Shown here piece after piece: positions 8,331-20,412 of a stretch of DNA of 64,000 nt. The DNA comes from Chondrus crispus. Lineage: Eukaryota; Rhodophyta; Florideophyceae; Gigartinales; Gigartinaceae. The position numbers were made by a program, and so were the translations under genes. How positions within the stretch are numbered: the stretch's first letter is position 1; the number at the start of each line of letters is the position of its first letter. The notes beneath the pieces are model-generated. The model made no database searches, was not told where the DNA came from, and saw nothing but the letters and a program-made list of their open reading frames with translations. The stretch lies in NCBI RefSeq assembly GCF_000350225.1, contig NW_005179171.1, forward strand, positions 1-64,000, read 5' to 3'.

Positions 8331-11019
8331 TGCCCATTCCTCGGAGCCTTCTGATGAGTACAGTAGCGGTGGTCATTGCCATCGCGTTGCCTCCTCAATA
8401 CGGGCGTGGGACCTCCCACATTCGTCATTCTATGTAGTCCTTTGTCATTCCAATGTTCTCTCCGGTTACCTCCCCTCATTCGCGAAACATGGGGGAGGGT
8501 GCGCAGTGATCCGGACCTCTTGTTCTCTCTCTCTCTGCAATTTCAGGGGATAAACTGCGGGTTACATGGTATGGCACGAATTACACGTGATTGCACCGCT
8601 CAGATTCAGTCCATGTGAAATGGCGGTCGTCTCCTCGTCAGTAGTTGCTTCGTATGGGACTTGTCGGCGGTATCGAGGGTACCTGTGGTCTTAGCAGGCG
8701 ATCGTCGGTCGCCATTTTGAGGACCAATCGCGCCGCCTCGAAAACAACACTTTCAATCACCCCCCGTCGGCACTCAGAACCAGCAGTACACCTGCACACG
8801 TGGCTACGTGTGTCCCAGCTTCGTCACGACAAATTCCGTCTCCTAATCGAGCATGCCAGGGACAGTTGTTCACGGCATTAAATCAATGAGGCTCGCCGTT
8901 TCTCAGCCATTTCCCCTAAGCCGTCCATACCGGATACCTCCCCGGTTCACGCAGCCAACATCCGAAACTGCCTCTAAGTCTGCTCTTTGACCTTTTCCAG
9001 GGATGCGGCCCATTCTCTTGCACGTCGCCGACATGTACCCCTTTCCTCGTCTAACTGTCAATTTTCTTTCGCCCGAAGGAACCACACCGTTATGCTCTTA
9101 CGACTTAAAATAAGTCTCCTTGGGACGCATGCCTTCAATTCCCTTGCCAATATCCTATTGCTTACGCAATGACACGGGGCGTCCTCCGTGTCAAAAACCT
9201 ATCACCTTTCCTCCGGGCCGTGGGTGATTGGTCACATCTTGTTTCCTCGCTCGTAAACCCACCGATGATCCCCGCCTCGAGAGGCATTCTCTCCCACGGA
9301 TGCTCTGACTTGCTCAAGAGAGCTCGATCGCGAGCACGACCGATGGTTCTTCGCGGAAAGGACTTGTAAGTCGCTCCTCGCATTCTGCTTGGGTCCCGCT
9401 CGTCGAGATCGATGTCTTTTCGGTCCTCCTCGTCCTTCTTGTTGACGTCGCGGTGCGAAATTATGTTCCGCCTTTGCCAGAAATAACATAAACAAGCAAA
9501 GGAACCGACAAAATAAAAAAATACAGAGGGGTAGAAACGGTACCAGGAAAATAAGTAACAGGCCGCGGAGAGACAGAAAACTCCCTACATCAGGTCGCTC
9601 GACATCTTGACCTTTGGAACACATCCGACACGCTTGGGAAGAGCTCGACGACGTCGTCGTCTGACGCTGTAAGCAGCGTCCTGCGTGCTGGTCGGCGACT
9701 CTGCATCCTGCCGCCTTCTGATACTTCTCCTACTAGTCTCGCGGTACTGTATGCGCAGTCGGCGTATGGAATCTCGTAGCTTGACGTCCTTGGGCATTCA
9801 AAAAACAAAATGACAAAACAAAACAACAAGCACTCCTTCTCGGTGTGACACACCGCATGGTTACTTGATGACGACCGTTGAGTCGCCGTTCTGACTTGGT
9901 CTTGAGACGTCGATGGATTGAAGTCGCAAATCTTGTTCGCCGTCGTTCGCGACGAGAGGTTCGCTTTCTGTACGTCACAAAACAAGAACAAAAATAAATG
10001 CACGAACGAAAACAAAGAAGTGGGGAAGGTAGGGAGTTATAGTGTCAAGCCAGTAAGTAGGTCACTCGTAGTTCAAAGAAAATGGTGCGCGACAAAACTC
10101 CTTCCTTTGAGCGTTTTGGACTGGCTGATCGACCCCCGCTGTGCGGGGTCGTTTCCTTGACATTAACAGACAAAAATAAAAGAGACAAACAAAATGGAGA
10201 ATAACAAAGCGAAGATCAAGTAGCTGATCGTCGGTGATCTGTAAATGCGTTGCGCGCGTGCAAAAAACACGGAGGGCCAGTGTCTGCCGCAACCGACGGC
10301 CTTCCCGATATCCCCTCAGTTAGGCTGGGCTTCCCCCACACGCGGTCTCACTGCACGCAATAGCATCTCTCTCCTCTGGCTTGTGAGCACTGTAGGCGGC
10401 TCACGCCGATCCCTTTTTCGACTTCCCGCACGGGACGATCGTGCTCCTCCTTCACTCGTTCGTGAGGTCGCATGGATATTTGGTAAGGACTCATGTGCGC
10501 AATTCGCAATTTCCCTAAGTACCCAGCGCCTCGTGTGTATCCCCCTCAGCATACAGTGTCTTCCCACATTCCAATTAAAAATCCCCGATGCTGTTCTGTG
10601 TTCCACTGTGGCTATGCAGCAATCGTCGTGAATCTCCTCTTCCGAGTACCGTACAGTACCTTCCCATTCTCTTTCGTACTTCGCCCTTTTTGTGAGGAGT
10701 GGATCGCCGGTCCGAACGTCACTTCTCGTGACCTTGGCGACTCCTGCTCACTCCTAGACAGCGTAGTACCTTATCTTCGGACCACAATAAAAATTATCAA
10801 TTCCTGAAATCGCAGCACACGTCGCTCTACTTGTCTGTGGGGGACCGGAGGGCCCCTCACCTGACTCTTTCCATCTCATCGTTCCCTTTTCCGTCACCCT
10901 CGGGTCGGCTCACTCTCCCCAGTGCGGACTGTCGCACTGATGCTGGCATGTGGACTTCTTGACTACAACTATCCTGATTGAGCTTGCGCGACCTGCGCGG
11001 GCAAGGACAATCTTTTCCT
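8331..11019. other. 3' non-coding region of element A
   Basis: 2.7 kb between the antisense ORF remnant and the end of pol. No frame is convincing. Four A-rich tracts on the plus strand (near 9480-9530, 9797-9832, 9975-10015 and 10160-10200) read on the minus strand as pyrimidine-rich stretches ending in AG, like 3' splice sites. A long decayed antisense gene, or a spliced minus-strand transcript, are both possible. Confidence 0.4.
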
Positions 11020-13269
11020 TCAGAAATAAGCAACAGCCGCGCTGCGGGGCAACTGCTCTATGGGCTCCCACGTTGCGTCCTCGAGGGTATACCCATACCA
11101 TCTCACTTTGAGAATTAATTTCTCCTCGTCGTAGCCGTCGTCCACGATCTTGTCGATCACATACTCCTGGCTCTCGGCTCCTTCTTCCTGCGTGTCCAAC
11201 TGTCCTTCCCGCTTCGGAAGAGCCAGCGACTCTTCCTCATCCTGCTCTTTCGAACCTCCCATCTCTTGTAGATCGGGCGGGATGCCCGCAGATTCCTGAA
11301 TTACCACAGGTCCGTCATCCGCCCTATCCTTCGCTTGCGCGGCGGGTTCTTCTCGATCCCCTTCTCGATTTAGGAACTGTAGCGCTTGTTGTAGCCGGAT
11401 TATCGGCGTGTAGTCCATGGGACTAGGGGCTAATTCGACTCTATCTCGCGACACGCGCTCTTCTTGGTCGCCGATGGCAATGACGACCGTATTCTCAGTT
11501 GACTCCTTCACTTGATACGGACCCGTAGCCACTTGTGCCAACTTCTGTTTCGGCTCGGTGGCCGTGCCTTGCTCCTTTCGAAGGAATACGTATGATCCTG
11601 AAGGGATGTCATACTTCGGCTTGCGGAGCCTTGCGTCGAAATTTCGCTTGTAGCGCGCTTGTTCTTTCGGCAAGCTCTTATCAGCGCCTCTCATCAGGCT
11701 TTCCAACCACGACTGCCATTTCAGGTAGTACGCTCGATTCGAGCTAAATCCTTCCAAACTTGGCTGTGCTTGTAACGCAATGCTTCTCGGCGCCCGAGCT
11801 AACACCAACTCGAAGGGCGCAATGTTTGTAGTTGGATGAACTTGCGCGTTGTATGCGAACGTCACAGCGTCGCTAAATAGGTCCCAGTCCTTGGGATGCT
11901 CTCCAACGTATTTTCGCAACGCGGAAGTCAGCGTGCGATTAAACCTCTCAACTTGGCCGTTGGCTTGCGGGTGGTACGTAGTCGTGAACACATTGCGTAT
12001 GCCGAGAATTCGGCAGACATTCTGAAAGAACCGGACCGTGAACTGTGTTCTATTGTCGGAGAGCAGCTTGACCGGCGGTCCGTACACGAATACCCAATGG
12101 TGAACGAAGGCTTGTGCGATGTGCGCAGCTGATATCTTCTTCAACGGTACGGTTCGTACCAGTTTCGAGTATCGATCGCTGATCACGAGAATATACCGAT
12201 TTCCTCGTTTAGTTGTAATTAGCTCGCCGAGGATGTCGATGGTGACAAACTCCAGCGGAGCTTTGGGCGTGAACAGCTTCATTTCCTTCGCGTTTCTTCT
12301 TAACTTCACCCTTTCCCGCGCGCATGCGGGGCAATTCTTCGCGACTGCGTAGCAGTCTAGGGCCATCGTAGGGCAGTAAAAATAACTTCTCAATGTCTTG
12401 TAAAGTTTCCTGCCTCCCGGGTGGCCTGCCAATTTTGCGTAGTGGCTCAACTCTAGGACGCGGTCCCTTAACGATTGTGGTATCACCACTTGTACAAACT
12501 CCGCCGCGGTACGGCATAGAGTTCCTTTGAGTTCCTCGGTCTCCATGCTGAACGTTCTCACCTTTCCGGCGTCCGTTTCTTCCTTGATGCGGTTGCAGAA
12601 GGGGTCGACGGCTTGCTCGCGAATGAGCTCCTCCGGAGTGACAGCTTGGAATTGATCGAGGCGATCAGGGGCGGTCCCCCCCTCAAGAGCGAGGATGTCG
12701 TCTAACGCGTCAAAACTGTCCTCGTCCTCCACTGCACCCTCGGCCGGTTCGGCCATAAACCATGGAATTTCGTCGTCAATTTCGTCGACGGTTTCTCCTG
12801 CGGTCCGTAATCTTGACAGGGCATCAGCTTGACTATTCGCCTTGCCCTTCTTGTACTTGATTTCGAAATCAAATTCCGAGAGGCGAAGCCTCCATCGGAT
12901 TAATCTCCCGCTGGGGTCGGTTACGTTCATCAACCACCTCAATGAGGCATGGTCGGTATGCACAATGAAGTGCTCGCCATATAGATATGGTCTTAAAGTC
13001 TGTACGGCCCAAATTACCGCTAGACATTCTTTTTCTGATACGGAGTAGTTTCTCTCGGCTGCGGATAACGTTCTTGAAAAGAACCCGATGGGTTTACGTT
13101 GCGCATTCGGATGTGTCTGAAATAATGCAGCGCCGATTTGATAGTCGCTTGCATCGGTATCTACCGAGTAGGGTAGGTCCTTCTTCGGCAGCGCCAACAC
13201 CGGCGGTGCCAAGATGGCGTCCTTGAGCTTATGAAAAGCTCTTTCGCACGGTTCGTCGAATCCTTCCGA
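11020..13269 (-). CDS. Gypsy A pol, RNase H - integrase - chromodomain
   Basis: 730 codons open from 13212; the frame continues from the RT part, separated only by a TAG at 13270 that replaces an expected Trp. It starts with the RT thumb and RNase H (YSVDTDASDYQIG, HTDHASLRWLM). The integrase zinc region follows (HYAKLAGH with CPAC), then the DDE core: Asp in TIDILGEL, Asp in LLSDNRTQF, Glu in NGQVERFNR. The C-terminus is a chromodomain (YVIDKIV, KVRWYGY, TWEPIEQL) keeping the Tyr-Trp-Tyr positions that form a methyl-lysine cage in HP1-type domains. Such chromodomains guide integration to marked chromatin. This is the best preserved part of element A. Confidence 0.88.
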   Translation of the reverse strand, partial: SEGFDEPCERAFHKLKDAILAPPVLALPKKDLPYSVDTDASDYQIGAALFQTHPNAQRKPIGFFSRTLSAAERNYSVSEKECLAVIWAVQTLRPYLYGEHFIVHTDHASLRWLMNVTDPSGRLIRWRLRLSEFDFEIKYKKGKANSQADALSRLRTAGETVDEIDDEIPWFMAEPAEGAVEDEDSFDALDDILALEGGTAPDRLDQFQAVTPEELIREQAVDPFCNRIKEETDAGKVRTFSMETEELKGTLCRTAAEFVQVVIPQSLRDRVLELSHYAKLAGHPGGRKLYKTLRSYFYCPTMALDCYAVAKNCPACARERVKLRRNAKEMKLFTPKAPLEFVTIDILGELITTKRGNRYILVISDRYSKLVRTVPLKKISAAHIAQAFVHHWVFVYGPPVKLLSDNRTQFTVRFFQNVCRILGIRNVFTTTYHPQANGQVERFNRTLTSALRKYVGEHPKDWDLFSDAVTFAYNAQVHPTTNIAPFELVLARAPRSIALQAQPSLEGFSSNRAYYLKWQSWLESLMRGADKSLPKEQARYKRNFDARLRKPKYDIPSGSYVFLRKEQGTATEPKQKLAQVATGPYQVKESTENTVVIAIGDQEERVSRDRVELAPSPMDYTPIIRLQQALQFLNREGDREEPAAQAKDRADDGPVVIQESAGIPPDLQEMGGSKEQDEEESLALPKREGQLDTQEEGAESQEYVIDKIVDDGYDEEKLILKVRWYGYTLEDATWEPIEQLPRSAAVAYF

Positions 13270-15527
13270 CTAGACCGATTGTCCCTTCTTCAATAGTTGA
13301 TTGAGAGGATGCGCGATTTTCGCGTAATGTGGGACAAACCTGCGGTAGACATTACAAAGTCCCAAGAAGCTTCTGAGCTCGGTCTGCGTTTGAGGGTACC
13401 TCACTGGTTCCAACGCCGCGATGCGAGCGGCATCAACCTCCAATGTACCTGGCCGAACGGCATGGCCCAGGTACTTGATCTTTTCGACGAAACATTCGCA
13501 CTTGCGAAGCTTGAGCTTCACACCTGCCTTCTCCAATACAGGAAGTATTTCATCCACGTACACGATGTGCTCCTTCCACGACTTGCTAAAATTATTATGT
13601 CATCCAGATACACCAAACAGCATTTCCAACGGAACGGAAAGAGCAGGATATCCATTGCTCTCTGGAACGTCGCTGGAGCGTTGGTTAGCCCGAAGGGCAT
13701 TCTTGAGAAGCGATACAGACCTGAGTGACATGAAAACGCGGTCTTGTCGCGGTCGCACTCAGGGATAGGCATCTGCCAATATCCCGGGATCGCGTCCAAC
13801 GCGGAGAAAACCTTGGTGTCACCAAGCGAGTCCAGACACTCATCCATGCGCGGTAAAGGGTACGTGTCCTTTACCGTTACCGCGTTTAACCTGCGATAGT
13901 CTAGGCAAAAGCGCATCGATCCGTCCGGCTTCGGCACTAATAAAACGGGCGATGCCCATTCTGACTGCGCCGGTTCGATGACTCCTGCTTCTAACATCTT
14001 CTGTACTTCTGCATCCTCTACTTCGCGGGCTCTAGGCCCGGCCCGATACGGGGCTTGCGCAATTGGCCTTGTATCCGGGGCCATTTCAATCAGGTGGACC
14101 GTGGTGTTGATCTCACCAAGGGTCCCATCCTACATGCGGGAATATTTTTTCAACATCCGACGGAATCTTTCGCGCAGCCGGTCCGGCACGTGGCTCAGGT
14201 CGAGCTCCTCCACGTCCGGTGGGAGAGGCTCAATCCGCCGCTCCGGCTTCGTAGTTGCCGTCTCGGAGAGCCCTTCCTCCCGTTCTCCTTGCTGGTCCTC
14301 GCGATCTCGTTCCGACGGTTCGCACCTTCTCTCGCCGGTAGGCGGCGGGGTGGAATTAGTAAATTTTTCCTCGTCCCTTTCTTGAATTCCAAGTACCTCA
14401 CCAATGGTAGTATTGCTCTTGAATACGGCCCTCGGGTGCGGTAGTAGTTCCGCCACCACTTGCCCTTTTTGAACCCTGACAGGGTAATTCCTAAAATTCG
14501 CTACAAGCAATCTAAAAGGTTTGTCAGGCTCAACCTGAACTACACCGTTGGTGCTTACCAGTCCGTGCTTGTCGTATAGGGGTGCATAGGGTTGAACGAC
14601 GACCAAGCCAGTCCTCTTCGAGGTGCATTCGACTACGTGTTGCGTCCCTAACTCAATGGTCGTGGCTCTTGCCACTTTCACCCTGGGGGAAACTCGCTCC
14701 CCTTTTGCATCAGTTCCGCCCTCTCCGGGGACCATATGCTTCTTCAATATTCTTGCCGAGAACCGCCTTACGATCGGAACCTCCGAGAAATCCGCCAACT
14801 CAACTGTCCTCTTCCGTGGGTAGATAGCCTCTACGAACCTATCGCAATAGTCCGCTCCTAGAATCAGCGGTACCGCGAGCTTTTCGCACACAATAAAATC
14901 GGCCGCAGCCACAAATCTTCCAAGTCTCACGGGCATCTTGGTGGTTCCGAGAGTCTGGAGTGGCCTGTTGTTCGCGTCGCCAATGTCTTGGGTCGGTCCG
15001 TAGGACACTAGAGATTCCATTCCAGCCGGGAGTTCCGATTTTCGCACAAGGTCTGGTCCCGCGCCGGTGTCTAATACAGACAACACCCGGCTCATCAACC
15101 TAACTGTTGGTCTAATGTCCGCGTAAACTTTGTAGTTTTTTCGCGCAAGAACCAAAATCTTCTCGGGACACTCCCTTCGCTTAACCCTATACCAGGGTCT
15201 TCGAGCTTCTTCCAGCGGATGATCTCGGGCTCGGCTCAAAATTTTCTTGACTTGGGCTGGCCCTTTTGGGCTTATCCACCAATCCAAAACCTCCTCATCG
15301 GGGCCTGATTTTTCCCTTAGAGACGGGGTACGGGGCTGAGCCCCGGGCACAGTACGTCGACCCTGTGCCTCTCGCGACTCATGCGAGATTCCCCTCTCTA
15401 GTTTTCCTGCCGCTGCGGGATCCTTCTCACGTCCGACGACGCGGGCCCCGCGGCGGGCCCTCTGAAGGGTTGGTTCGGCCTCGGCGTTGAAGCACTCGGC
15501 GTGCTCGCCGTCTGCGAATCGAACCAA
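13270..15527 (-). pseudogene. Gypsy A pol, protease - reverse transcriptase
   Basis: The protease has the canonical Asp-Thr-Gly-Ala-Gly at 15057-15071 (VLDTGAGPDLV). RT motifs follow: LLVPKPDGSMRFCLDYRRLN, MPFGLTNAPATFQ, and the catalytic YLDD at 13599-13610. The frame breaks three ways: a TAG at 14130 where Trp is expected, a one-base shift just after YLDD near 13590, and the TAG at 13270. Otherwise the reading frame is well kept, so decay is recent to moderate. Confidence 0.85.
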
Positions 15528-17682
15528 TTCTTGACCTTCAGGTAACTCGTCAATGATATCCCTAACCTCTCCATCGGAGACAACGCCTCATAATTTTCCA
15601 AAACTCGGTGCATTTCCCGGAGGGAAAGAATTCACGTTGGCGCGGCGTGCCCCTTTTCGTAACAATGATAGCACACCAATCCGTGCGTCTTGACAGGATA
15701 TGGTGGCCTAGGTCCTCCACGGGCCGGCGGCCTTCCTTGACGTTGCAGCCTTCCCATCCAGCCTGGCCTTCGAAACGTCGTACCGTTGTCTTCCATCGGA
15801 ATGCGCGGCGCCGGCGTGTGGCCGCGCCCCCGAAACATCATCACGGGATCCGTGGGCTCTGAAAACGACTCCGTCGTGTATGTGGGCGTCGGTAAAGTTG
15901 ACGACCGGCTTGCTCCGTAGTCCTCGTGTCCGTAGCCCTCCGGTGGCTCAATAAACTCGCCTTCGGCTACCAATGCTCCTTCATAATGATTTTCGCTGCT
16001 TCCGTGCGCACCGCGCTCATCTGACGCGGAGATTGACTTGGCTAAGTGGACGGCGGCGTGACTTTTACGACCGGGATAAGAAGCCCTCGGCTTCTTCCCC
16101 GTCCTGAACGTCGACGGCGTCTGAATCTTGACCTTCTTGGTCTTCTTGTCCTTAGCGCGGCTCGCCGAGCCATGCGCCTTCGCGTAATTAACTAGTCTCA
16201 AAAACGAAACGTCCCGATTGTCTTGTCGGTATTGAGATACCATCGGCTTGATACTCGAATCGATTCCTTCAATAAACATCGTCATTTGTTCTTCCATCGA
16301 ATGTACGTTTCCATATCGATTGCTCGCGTCCGTCAGACGGATATAAAATTCCATCTTGTCCTCAGACGGTAGCTGCTGTACTTCTCGCAATGCGAGCACG
16401 GCTTGACGGATCGCCTCTTCGGTTGCAAAACTCCTCAACAACCACTGTACGGCCTTTGGCCCAACGGACACCTTTCCGTGATGAGACCCGGCCGTCTGAG
16501 ACACCAAAGTGTACTGTCTCAAGGCGATGCCGCCTAGAAATTCGGGCAACAAGCGGATCGCTTGCCCCTCGTTCGTTTCTTGAGTATCAAACTCTTGAAC
16601 TAATTTTGCCAAAAAATCAAACACAAGGACCCCGTCCTCACCTGTGAACGTGTTGTCCTTCTTCACCTTATGCGGAATATCTCTCCTGATTTTTCGCACG
16701 GCGGTCCGCCGGGAACTTGACAAATTGTCTGCGGGTTCCGCAAGCGGTACGTTCGGTACGAAAGTAATTTCTTGAAGAGGTAGTTGGTCGGATTCAGCTC
16801 CTCCAACTCCTCCCATCGCGGCCCGCGTCGCGTTGCGACGTCCTCTGGCTCAGCGTCCTTGTCTCTCCGCGAGGCGGACGAAGTGATCCCGCCCCGTATG
16901 GAGGTAATTTTCTTGCCCTGCGAAATTCCTTTTCCTTCCTCTGAATGATGTTCGGAATCGCTGGCATGGTTCGACGAACCGTCGTCACCATCTTCGGAAA
17001 GGCCATTCGACTCGGCCATTGAGTCTTGGTCCTCCGGCTCGTCACTACAGTGACTCTTGCTCCTGCGTCGCATATTCTTCTTCGAAGTCTTCGACTTGGA
17101 ACTCCGCTGTACCGCGGCCTTGTCCTTCTTCGGTCGACGGTCGCCTTCTCGACCCGTTGGGAGCGGCTCTTGCCCGGCGACCTGTTCAAGGTCCTTGAGA
17201 GGATGAGCGGCGCGGTCAAACCTGTCTTCGATACTGCTTCTAAATTTACCTAAGGACTCCAAAGCTTGATTCGCGTCGCGCCTTGCGTCTTTGACTGAAA
17301 TTTTCAACGAAGCTAGGACCTCCGGCTCCAGACCGTCGGTCGCCTCACCTCGCTCCTTCTCGACGAGATCCACTCGAGCCGATAGCTCTTCTAAAACGGT
17401 GTGGAACTCGGATGCTTGCAACTCCAGTTGCTTCCGGACGAGGGCTAATTCAGCCTCGAGATTTTTCGTCATCTCTTGGCGAATTTCCTCGCCCATCTTC
17501 TCGAACCTGTGGGATAGGTTATCATTGTCGGCTTCAATCCCCGTCGGGGACTCTTGACCTTCGGGATCCGTGGCCGTATTGGCCTGGCTTCGGGTGAGAG
17601 GACCTCGCGGGATCCTCGACGCCCTTGCCGATCCGCTCCTACTCGCCCTGGGACCGACGTCCCCGAGGGCGCTTGTCGACAT
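15398..17682 (-). pseudogene. Gypsy A gag
   Basis: Structural protein of the particle. The likely start is the Met at 17682 (MSTSALGDVG), just after a hydrophobic stretch that is probably untranslated leader. The first part is acidic/basic with a predicted coiled coil (EELSARVDLVEKERGE). A frame change lies in the overlap 16663-16816. The second part holds the gag core (FDFLAKLVQEFDTQE to VNYAKAHGS) and an Arg/Gly-rich tail with a zinc knuckle (CYHCYEKGH). The TGA at 15632 sits exactly where the last zinc-binding Cys should be, then the frame stays open to 15398. Confidence 0.75.
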
Positions 17683-17828
17683 CGCTCGTACGAGCGAACC
17701 TACACAAAAAAAGTTACAAACAAAAAATAAAAAAGAGACTCCGTTACCCAGACCACTTTTGTAGTGCAACTCCAGACCGAGGCTGTCGTCGACACAATTC
17801 TATGTCGGATTTGCTGTAGACAATTCTA

Positions 17829-17841
17829 GGTCGGGAGACTA
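17829..17841 (-). other. Primer-binding site of element A
   Basis: TAGTCTCCCGACC on the minus strand, four bases inside the 5' LTR. Element C has TGGTCTCCCGACC in the same place, so A and C probably prime from the same tRNA and A carries a G-to-A change. A ~20-bp duplicate of the LTR/PBS junction lies at 17751-17770. Confidence 0.6.
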
Positions 17842-17845
17842 CTTT

Positions 17846-18887
17846 TGTAGTGCAATGTGCCTGGCAGGCCGCGAACACAGTCCGACGGTCAAACAAAAAG
17901 AAGAAAAACAACAACAGCAACAACCACTGCCGATGGCACGCGCTACGGAGCGTTCGAGACTCCCTTTGCCCTTGTGTGGGCTTGCGGCCCACGGTAGCTC
18001 AACTCCGACGGGGGGTTAAGGAAAGATGCCCGGCCCGGGAGGATAATGGTGGTAGAGACTTGTGAAGACTTGAGCGCTCGACGAGTGCGGGTTGGGCTTG
18101 TCTACGAGAATGTAACCGCGGTTCGCTGGGTTGTAAGGCCAATGCTCGACGAGCGTCTTCAGCACCTTGGGTATAATTCAAGGTCTTCGACGGGGGCTTG
18201 TTCAGCACTACCCGACGGGATCGTAACCGTGTAGCAACGCTACTACCGACGTGTTGCCCGATGGCTAAAAACACCCTCACCAGCGTGATCGCGATCGCGG
18301 TAGGTGGTACCAACTCTGTCTGATGCAGTAAGACCTTCGACGGAGGCGTCGTTGCAACAGCATTCCGACGGAACTTGAAACAGTAGCAGCGCTACACAAC
18401 GTGTTTCCTAATGGCTAAAACACCTACACCGGATCGGTCGCAACCAACTCCAGTGGAACCAACACAATTAAGGGAAAAATAGAGGTAGAGATAGAAAAGA
18501 ATAGGGAAATAAAGGAAAAAGAAAAGGGAACGCCGAGAGCAAAGGATAACGTAATCTGTGGTAGAAGGGAGCGTCTTGGGAAAGACGGACTTCGACCAAG
18601 GCTATATTCAACTCTGGCAACTCGGGTTACCTTTACTGACTTGGTGGTCGGAGGGCTAAGGTATATATCGCCCCTCCGGAGCCGCTACAGTAGCTCGCGG
18701 CGCTAGATCCTGGATCTAATCTAGTGTCAGCGAAATTAATACCAACTAATTAACTAAATAAAATAAAATAATAAAACTTAAAAACTGTGCAATTATTCAC
18801 ACGTGTGTCCCCCAACCCGGACTACTTTTCATATCCAAATATTTTCCTTTCTTTTCACCCCCCTTTTCAGGTGCGTATTGCACTACA
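17846..18887 (-). repeat. 5' LTR of element A
   Basis: 1042 bp with TGTAGTGCAAT and ATTGCACTACA ends. Its outer end at 18887 interrupts the antisense gene of element C, showing that A arrived after C. Confidence 0.85.
18660..18669 (-). promoter_or_regulatory. TATA box in the 5' LTR of A
   Basis: GATATATACC on the minus strand, 219 bp from the LTR start, the same spacing as in the 3' LTR. Transcription of A should begin ~30 bp further along the minus strand. Confidence 0.6.
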
Positions 18888-20412
18888 CCGCTTTGTCCTG
18901 GCAGAGATCCCGGGGCTCTACGTGTATCCGCGCCCGTACGCGTACACGAAGCCCCGGGTCGCGCTGCAGAAATCGGCCGCCACCCTGATGCGATTCCACG
19001 GAATCGCCGTGGCTCATCGGGACTGGGCGGCCTGCAGGGGATCGTCTGAAGAGGACGGTCGTGTCTTCGCGTCTTCCACCTTCGAGCAGGGGCTTTCCCC
19101 CGGTGACTTCCCCGCGCTCCCGAGGACGGTTCATGAGACGTTCCCTTCGCTCGGGATACACCCCCTGCTTCCGTTCGTACTGAAGCATTTCGGATATGCC
19201 GCCGTGGACCCGAGCCATCCCGCTCGCTCCCTCCTGCCCGATAGCTGTGAGAAAGAGTGGGCATAGTCGATTGGTAGCGCCTTTATGGCCGAAGTCGGCG
19301 GGCACCATCGGGTGTTTGTTCAGCCCAACGAGACGGTGTCGTATCTGTCCCTGTCTCGCCTCGCGTCCAACTTCCCCCCTGTCCCGCCCCATACGCTCGA
19401 GCGAGATCCGGCGGCCGCACCCTGGATGCTCCAGGGTGTCGTATCTCTGATGACGCGAGCGTCCGAGGTGAGTGAGCGTCACTACCGCTACTGGCCGGAC
19501 TTTGCGACGGGCATACGAAGCCCTTTCCTCGTGTACAACGCAAGAATGGACGCCTTCCCGTCTCGTGCGGCAGTGTCCCCGGCATCGGCCGGGGCGAGGG
19601 GGAGGCGTGGCGGCGTCGGTTCCGGGCCGAGGCGGAATTGCGGTAAACGTTATCGAGATCTAGATGCTGTAGCACCGATCCCTCTCATGACGGGTGCACA
19701 CCCGTTTCATTGCAGTCCCCCTCGTGGGGCGGACGAGCGAACAGTGCCGCCTGTCGCGTCGGGAACAGAGCTCCCCGTGCCGCCTCTGAACGACTTCGCG
19801 GTGGCTGCTCCTTCGGGAGTGGCAGTTCGAGACCTCTCCCTGACGAAGGAGGACGTCACATCTGTACCCGAACTCGCGCGTGCATTGGAGCACGCCAGGT
19901 ACCGGACTTGGGTCGTGAGGGATCTCCTCTCGACCCTGGTGAGCTGGTTCTTAACGCAAAGTAGCGAGGCTCGCCGTCTCGGCGGTGAGCTGGACGCGGC
20001 GTCCGTTTCGGTGCAGCGTTTGCAACGCGAACTTGCGTCGGCGCGGGATGCTTCTCACCGTCAAACCAGCGCGTACGAACGCGCCGTCGCGGACTGCGAT
20101 CGGTACCGTCAAGAGAGAGATGGCTTGCGGGCTGCTCGGGCCTCTACTGCGCACGAGGCTGTCCGTCAGCCGTGCAGATGGCCCGATCCGTATGCCGTTC
20201 CGGGGGCCGGTCCCCTCGTGCCGTATGGTTCGAGGGCAGCTGCGGTCCCCGCTCGCGGAGGCGCCTCGTATCAGAGGGTCTCCATGCCCACTGTCGAGGA
20301 GCTCGCGGAGGGCCCGCCGCGGAACGCCGACGCTCCGCGTCACCCCGGGTATTGTCCCCCGGGGTCGTTCGACCATGGCTGTACGGACCGTAGCCACGCT
20401 ATCGGCCGTTGA
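18888..20412 (+). pseudogene. Antisense ORF of element C, coiled-coil protein (5' truncated)
   Basis: Homologue of the intact gene at 55208-57526. It starts abruptly at the LTR of A (RFVLAEIPGLYVYPRP against RFLLPEVSALYVSPRP in D) and runs to 20412 in one frame, with a single TAG at 19264 replacing a Trp kept in D. Shared blocks include FPSLGIHPLLP, VLKHFGYA, KRYRDLDAV and a C-terminal coiled coil (ELDAASVSVQRLQRELASAR) followed by PGYCPP. In the 20 codons at 19141-19200, 14 differ silently from D and one changes the residue. It lies opposite to gag-pol. Function unknown. Confidence 0.8.

Larger units (their letters stand above)
6649..18887 (-). mobile_element. Ty3/gypsy chromodomain retrotransposon A
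   Basis: A 12.2-kb minus-strand element: 5' LTR 17846-18887, primer-binding site, gag, protease, RT, RNase H, integrase with chromodomain, a 3.4-kb 3' region with antisense ORF remnants, polypurine tract, and 3' LTR 6649-7614. The two LTRs are clearly related but well diverged by eye. Flanking bases (GATTG on the left, CCGCT on the right) do not form a target duplication. It has stops and one or two frameshifts in gag and pol, so it is not autonomous. Confidence 0.85.

Noticed and set aside
15632..15634. Selenocysteine at the TGA in the A zinc knuckle
   Set aside because: No SECIS-like structure was identified and the element has other nonsense changes; a Cys-to-stop mutation is simpler.
18888..20412. 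Host gene disrupted by element A
   Set aside because: Its homologue at 55208-57526 sits in the same slot of element D, so it belongs to the retrotransposon.
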